Shown here in pieces: positions 48,880 to 64,000 of a stretch of DNA of 64,000 nt (positions are counted from its first letter, which is position 1; each line of letters opens with the position of its first letter). Made by a program: the position numbers and the translations under genes. The DNA lies in the NCBI RefSeq assembly GCF_019703515.2, contig NC_059349.1, positions 24,834,744-24,898,743 on the forward strand. The letters are read 5' to 3'. The DNA is from Myxocyprinus asiaticus. Its lineage: Eukaryota; Chordata; Actinopteri; Cypriniformes; Catostomidae. Below the pieces are notes generated by a model. It did not search any database and had not been told where the DNA came from. It was given only the letters and a program-made list of their open reading frames with translations.

Positions 48880-51322
48880 TATGAAGGTAAAATAGTGCCT
48901 AAATGATTTGCATGCGCAGAGTAAGATTTGTAAAAGTGTAAATGAAGTTACAAGCGTGACAGAAAAATGTGTATGCACAGAGTAAAATTTGTGAAATCTT
49001 AAATCAAATTGCAAGCATAAATATATTGCATGTGCACAGAATGTTTTGTAAAGGTATAAATCAAGTTGCAAGCGTGAAAAAAAAAATATTAGCAATACTT
49101 TAATGCTTTGCATAAGTGTAAATCTGTAATTTTGTATTAACACAAAGTAAATTTGGTGTGTATTCTTCAGACATCCTTTTTTTCCCGCTTACACTTTTGG
49201 CACTGTTTTAGTGCCTAAACATGGCCAAAAACATTGCAAACCTGCTATCAGCGATATGCAAGCGAAGCAAGTGTGTCATGAACAGCAAAACAGATTGACC
49301 GCATAGAATCAGTCTGTATGTGTAAAATAAACTACTGCAAATGTGTAAATGACTTGTGTTTGTGGCATAAATATTTTCCAGAAATAATCCGATATACACT
49401 GTTCAGTTTTCCCTTTGTTGCGCTCACACTTTTGACATGAATTTCTCACTGAATAAAGTTTTGCAAGTGCAAGGGGGAAGGCGGGTCTTCCTGCTTCTAG
49501 TAACCAATCAAATGAGGTTTTCGTTGACCAGTTTACTCTGACCTGATTGGTTTAATAACGTGACAGACCGCTTCTTCATAAGACTCAGCATCGTTTCTCT
49601 GGGTATGTCATGTTATTAAACCAATCAGATCAGAGTAAACTGGTCAACGAAAACCTCATTTGATAGGTTACTAGAAGCAGGTAGATCCGCCTTCCCCCTT
49701 GCACTTGCAAAACTATTTTTAGTGAGAAAAAAGAAAGTCAGAAGAATACACACCAAATTTATTTTGTGTTAATATGCAATTACAGATTCACAACACATGA
49801 ATTACACTTATGCAAAGCATTAAACGTGCAGTATGTAAGATTCAGAAACCCTTGTTATTAATGACACCTGTGGCCATTAAGTGAACTGCAGCCAGCTACC
49901 TGTTGCTCGTGCTCGTGCGCACATTCCATTGGGACGCGAGCATCGGCCAAAACAATGATGTAACGTACAAAGAGACAACGTGATTCACCGGCATCATGCT
50001 GACAGATGAGGTAGCATAATTAAAATTACACTGTAATGATTGTTTTAATAAAAACTTTGAGACTGTATATTATATTTGACTCTCCAGGGCTGGAACAGGG
50101 CTAAAACAAAGTGTGGATATAGGTCTGATTATGCGAGACTGTAGTTTGAAGTAATCACTTTTCTTTGCATGATACATTGACTGCATTTACATGATAGCCC
50201 ATGTTGGTGTTAGCTAGCTAGCCAGATTTATCAATAGCTGTTAGCTAAATTTGGTGGATGAAGACAGTAGCTGTTTATAAAATAGACTGCACATTATAAA
50301 TATGTTGACAATTCAGTATTGATGTGATTCCATCACAACTGTCATTTTGATATATCGATACGCTATTGTTTTATAATAATAAAATGTATATATTTTCTGT
50401 ATAACCAAGCTACGTTACACGAATGAATGGAGCTTTTTGCATTATCTTGAACATTGTCTATCATTCATTTCACGTGTTATTGTAGTTTACCTTGCTGAAT
50501 AATTACAGATTAACGTTGTTTATGACAGTCACTGTGCAGGCAAGATCAAGTTAGCTAAAATTACACAGATCAATCCTTATGGCACTATATTTCACATGCT
50601 TTGCAGTTATGTAAGCTTACCTGTCCAATAAGAAGAACGCCAATTCAGGGTCAGTTTTGATCCCCAAAACCGAACGAATGTCCCTCCAGGAATCAAATGC
50701 CCTGCCGATGTTAACTCTAGTTTTCGCTTGACCACGATCACGTTCCCGCTAAACCAGACAGGATTCAGTAGATAAATGTTTTTTTTTTTCTTTTTTTTTG
50801 GCTTGCTCAGAGTTTGTGTAGGAGTTGGTGTTGTGCTGGGAGCCGGACGTTTTCTGGATTCCATCTCTAAGATAACATTACCTAGTGTTGCAGTTTGTTG
50901 TCGCTGTTGAATAGCGGAAGAGAAGCACTGAGGCAAGGCTCTCGGGAGTGTGCATAAACGTCACATCCTTTGGATTTTCCGGGCAAAAGCGACCCGCTCC
51001 CTTCGCATGAAAATCAGTCTACAGGCTTTAATAGGCAACCTAGGAAGTCCAGGAAGGGCTCATTTTTTAAGTTGCGTTACAAGCCGTTCACACATTGGCA
51101 AAAAAAAAAAAAAAAAAAAAAAAAGGTGAATATTACATGAAAATGTTTACATATTGCACCTTTTAAGTATTGCTAATATTTTTTCTTACGCTTGCAACTT
51201 GATTTACACCTTTACAAAACATTCTGTGAGCATGCAATTTATTTTTATGCTTGCAATTTGATTTATACTATCACAAATCTTACTTTGTGCATGCAAATCA
51301 TTTAGGCACAATTACCTTCATA
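48880..51322. mobile_element. Large fold-back (hairpin) element between CA8 and RAB2A
   Basis: Two long inverted arms meet at a short loop near 49566-49604. The inner arms (AACCAATCAAATGAGGTTTT / AAAACCTCATTTGATAGGTT) are nearly identical. The outer arms carry repeats of the type CTTACAAGCGTGA...GTAAATC and end TATGAAGGTAA at left and TTACCTTCATA at right. ACTCTC lies just outside both ends (48874-48879, 51323-51328). The right arm is split by an insertion at 49824-51162. No protein coding. Confidence 0.75.
49824..51162. mobile_element. TTAA-flanked (piggyBac-like) element nested in the fold-back arm
   Basis: TTAA stands at both borders (49820-49823 and 51163-51166). The ends are inverted: ACGTGCAGTATGTAAG at left, and AAGGTGCAATATGTAAAC read inward from the right. 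The interrupted arm can be followed on both sides (GCATTAA / GTATTGC), which shows the insertion. TTAA duplication is the piggyBac signature. Inside are an A tract and a 109-codon minus-strand ORF (50936-50607) without family resemblance. Confidence 0.75.
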
Positions 51323-51376
51323 ACTCTCGACTACTTTCAAGGCGAGGCGTTTGGCGTCTAAGACGAGACTAATATC

Positions 51377-51487
51377 TTCGTTTGTGTTCCATGGAAGGAA
51401 GAAAGTAATACGCGTTTGAGATGACATAACATAAGTGCAAGTAAATGATGAGAGAATTGTCATTTTTGGGTGAACTATTCCTTTAAG
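51377..51487 (+). repeat. Terminal fragment of fold-back repeat F1
   Basis: Contains TTCGTTTGTGTTCCATGGAA, AAATGATGAGAGAATTGTCA and ends GGGTGAACTATTCCTTTAA, the outer end of the F1 arm. A related fragment in inverse direction is at 46806-46880. Confidence 0.6.
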
Positions 51488-51600
51488 ACACAACGTTTTT
51501 TGGATTGTAAATAGGCTTCATTGTTAGAGATGCTCATTCCATCATGTATTCAATTGACACTCAGGAGTTTATGGGTTAATTTACCATCACTTTTACTTAA

Positions 51601-52170
51601 AGGATAAATATGTAATGTTGACATTAAGCGTTTAAAATGGGAACTGCAGTCCAAATTCAAAATATTGGAGAGAGTTGTCTTCCCCGCCCCCTCCTCCCCA
51701 GAGTCGAAGCTCACGTGGGTTGCCAGGTTGAGGACACGTAACAGGAACGAGCAAACTGACAACGGCAAGTGACGAGCCTTACACTGTAAGTTGATCAGCT
51801 AATGTATATGTTTGCAATGTTTTCATTGTTTGCCAATTATGAACCAGCTCATGTGGATTTTGTGTAACTTTGTCAATGTTAGATAAATGTATTTGTGGCT
51901 TCTATGGCTGCAGCTTGCTGTGTTTTCCGCTAAATCTGGCAACACGGGGTGTCGAAATACTATTGGGAAACGGGGAGTGGGCGGGATCACACAGGCCAAA
52001 ACACAAACAGAAATTCCGGCCCGAGCGGATATTTCAAAGTAGAAATATACTGGCTGTAGCATTGTTTTAGGAGAAGCCAGTATATAAACTTAGCATGTTT
52101 CCTAAATCTCTGATAACATATTATGATAATTGTATGCTTTAGTACTGTAAGTATATTACATATTGCTGCT
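51601..52170. mobile_element. TTAA-flanked MITE just upstream of RAB2A
   Basis: TTAA at 51597-51600 and 52171-52174. The inner ends are inverted: AGGATAAATATGTAATGTT at left, and AGCAGCAATATGTAATATAC read from the right. 570 bp, no coding capacity, piggyBac-like by its target site. It ends about 340 bp before the RAB2A start codon and contains GC-rich stretches of its own (around 51680 and 51960). Confidence 0.7.
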
Positions 52171-52284
52171 TTAAGGCTTTAGAATTATAATTATTCCCTT
52201 GTAAAAGTGGCCACATGTAAAAAATAAAATCGGTCTAGGGATGTCCCTCTGCCCTAACTGGCCTGTCCCATCAGGTTTAGGTGA

Positions 52285-52509
52285 GTAAACTTCCGGTGAG
52301 GTCCAGACGGGAGCTCCTTCTGTTCTGCTTGCGTGGCAAAGGCGGGACGTGTGACGTAGGCCGGCTCGAGGTGTTTACTGTTCCTCCCGTCGAAGAGAGA
52401 AAAGGACTGGGCTTAGCGGAGGCATATATCTCATACACTTTCACTGCGGTTTTAGGTTCAAGGAGCCATTTTAAAAGGCCAAAACAGGTTGATACAGGAC
52501 CAGTTGGCC
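52285..52509 (+). promoter_or_regulatory. rab2a: RAB2A proximal promoter / 5' UTR, GC-rich
   Basis: This stretch is GC- and CpG-rich compared with its surroundings and carries an ETS-like ACTTCCGG (about 52289), GGCGGGACGTG and a CRE-like TGACGT (about 52352). No TATA box is evident. This fits a housekeeping CpG promoter for RAB2A. The transcription start cannot be placed from sequence alone. Confidence 0.6.
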
Positions 52510-61954
<9,445 letters not shown>

Positions 61955-62633
61955 TAGTTTCTTTTAATTTTAGTTTGTTCATTTATACAGTACCTTAGGT
62001 TGGTTTCAAAGCCTTTAGAAAATAATATGAATGGAACCACACCAGAAGTTGTAGATAGTCTGATAGATGGTGATATATGACTCTGATATAGTAGAGACAA
62101 TGATGAGAAAACGTGTTTCCTCATTAAACAGTCTTGGCCATACAAAAAAGAAGCGTGACTGTTTTCCATTCGCATTAAAGCTAATTTAAAAAAGCCTGTA
62201 AGCGATTTTCAACCGGTTTGCCAACAGTTGCCATGTTGCTTAATTCAACCACATGCCCTCCAAAACCCACACTTCCAAAAGCGTGTCAGCGAATCTAAAC
62301 GTGCAGAATGATTGACAGACAGATAATTTTTCTGCTTGGCTAGTTTTCTGATTGAGTAAAAAGCATGGGCTGCTCCCATGACACATTTATTTATTTTTTC
62401 AGTTTACAGAGCCTAGAGCTGTCACAAATATAGGTATGATTTTTTTAGGACACCTATTTTAGTGATATCTGTCTGGTAGACAGGACATTTAGGTACAGCA
62501 CCTTAAACTTCAATACAGAATGGAACATACACCATAAAACCTGGGGAAAATGTACTTTTCAGGGAGCTAGTTGCACTGCTTTAAACCATACTGAAACACT
62601 CCTTCAAATATGTTAACTTTATCTAGCAATTAT

Positions 62634-63316
62634 GGCTGTCAATCGATACAATTTTTAATCTAATTAATTACATGGAATGCCGATTAATTAATCGCATACA
62701 TAAATATTTGCTGAGAAAGCCCCTCAAATAACAATAATTCAATATATAATTATGAATAGTTATATTTAAATAATTATAAATAATATACACTACCGGTCAA
62801 CTTTTGAAACACTTGACTGAAATGTTTCTCATGATCTTAAAAATCTTTTGATCTGAAGGCATATGCTTAAATGTTTGAAATTAGTTTTGTTGACAAAAAT
62901 ATAATTGTTCCACCATATTCATTTATTTCATTTTAAAACTAAAATTTAGTAAAAATAAAAAAAAGTTTTTGAAATTGATGACTTGGACCAAATAATAAAG
63001 AAAAGCAGCCAGTAAGTGCCCAACATAGATGGGAACTCCTTCAATACTGTTTAAAAAGCATCCCAGGGTGATACCTCAAGAAGTTGGTTGAGAAAATGTC
63101 AAGAGTACATGTCTGCAAATTCTAGGCAAAGGGTGACTACTTTGAAGATGCTCAAATATAACACAGTTTTGATTTATTTTGGATTTTGTTAAGTCACAAC
63201 ATAATTCCCATTGTTCCATTTATTATTCCATAGTTTTAATGACTTTACTATTATTCTAAATGTGAAAAAAAAAATTATAATAAAGAATGAGTGTGTTTCA
63301 AAACCTTTGACCGGTA

Positions 63317-63353
<37 letters not shown>

Positions 63354-64000
63354 ATATTATTATTAAAAAATAATAATACAGATTATTAAATTGCATTACA
63401 TTATTTTGGCACTCAAGTGAAGTATTAAAAAAGACAATACAAAAAGTGGCTTTAGAATGCAATATATTGTTTATTTCCATATAATTGTACATAAGCCTAT
63501 CATTTCACAGCAAACCATTTTGCAATTGAATTCGTCAATCAGTCCGAGATTTATTATAAGGGCTTGTTTAAGGATCCGTCAATGTACACCTGCATCAGAC
63601 ACATGCTTTTGGACCGTCTCGGTTGTGTTGCAACTTGCATCATAAACAGGCGGTTTTAGATTGCTGTGTCAAGTTAAACGAAGTTTAAAACTTAGAAAAC
63701 ACGTCTTGAGATCCCTGCCTTTGGATTTGCGCTCCATCAAATTGTTTTTACACAAGAACATGTTCTCATCTTGTGTTGTCTGCTGTCGGTAAGTGTGGTT
63801 TGTTCTCTGTCTTTATAAGCTGTGCATTGCCTATACAGCAGGTTTTGCTTACTGCCCCCTGGAGAAAACAGGTGCTACTCCATGCTTGAACTGCTCATTT
63901 GGAAGGAATATTCCTTATTACGGTCTGGGGACATGATTAATTGCATACTTGCATTTTTTTTAACACTTTATTTTTTATATAGTTATTCACACTGAATTAA
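62634..64000 (+). repeat. Dispersed repeat with GATTAAT-rich terminus, runs off the window
   Basis: Begins GGCTGTCAATCGATACAATT with several ATTAATTA/GATTAATTAATCGC blocks and continues after the inserted Tc1 element (63320 onward) to the window end. No ORF of note. I recognise it as a dispersed cyprinid repeat by its wording only; the class is uncertain. A likely opposite end of the same family lies at 27510-27925. Confidence 0.5.
62788..63319. mobile_element. Short Tc1/mariner deletion derivative near window end
   Basis: Inverted ends CACTACCGGTCAACTTTTGA and AAAACCTTTGACCGGTAGTG, 532 bp. TA at the left border; the right border runs into a (GT)n tract. Internal phrases such as GATGGGAACTCCTTCAATAC recall transposase sequence, but no frame is open. 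It is inserted in the larger repeat 62634-64000. Confidence 0.8.

Noticed and set aside
50607..50936. 109-codon minus-strand ORF
   Set aside because: It lies inside the TTAA-flanked element, contains a poly-Lys run from an A/T tract and shows no known domain or splice context.

Overview
This is a window of a teleost nuclear genome, most likely a cyprinid (carp, goldfish or minnow type). The evidence is intron-split vertebrate genes, AT-rich noncoding DNA, long microsatellites and many fish-type DNA transposons, SINEs and fold-back elements. Bacterial features such as operons, ribosome binding sites or CRISPR arrays do not apply. Only two genes can be called with confidence. They lie head to head, about 9.35 kb apart: a complete CA8 (carbonic anhydrase-related protein VIII) coding sequence on the minus strand (eight coding exons, 43155 down to 26967, 281 codons plus stop) and the first three coding exons of RAB2A on the plus strand (52510 to 61864; the rest lies beyond the window). 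The same divergent CA8/RAB2A pair is found in other vertebrates, including human 8q12.

Layout. 1-23.7 kb is apparently intergenic: fold-back repeats, two SINEs, deleted Tc1/mariner copies, MITEs and microsatellites. 23.7-24.9 kb holds a weak, unproven candidate for a small secreted protein (plus strand). 25.2-26.4 kb is a decayed Tc1/mariner element bounded by TA. 26.97-43.16 kb is CA8. Its 9.4-kb intron 2 holds a Ty3/gypsy LTR retrotransposon with a clear 5-bp target duplication, then an inverted-repeat element with minisatellite arms that a hAT-like element has invaded. 43.2-52.2 kb is the intergenic space between the two starts, with a large fold-back element that was itself hit by a TTAA-type (piggyBac-like) MITE, and a second TTAA MITE ending about 340 bp before the RAB2A start codon. 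52.2-64 kb is the RAB2A GC-rich 5' region, exon 1, an 8.8-kb intron 1 with two sister hAT-like elements (each with a perfect 8-bp duplication), exons 2 and 3, and a nested repeat at the window end.

Gene function. CA8 is an acatalytic member of the alpha-carbonic anhydrase family: the first zinc-binding His is Arg here, as in its orthologues. RAB2A is a Golgi/ER small GTPase. The two share a neighbourhood but no known pathway. The main interest beyond the genes is the readable nesting order of the mobile elements and the possible small gene 3' of CA8.
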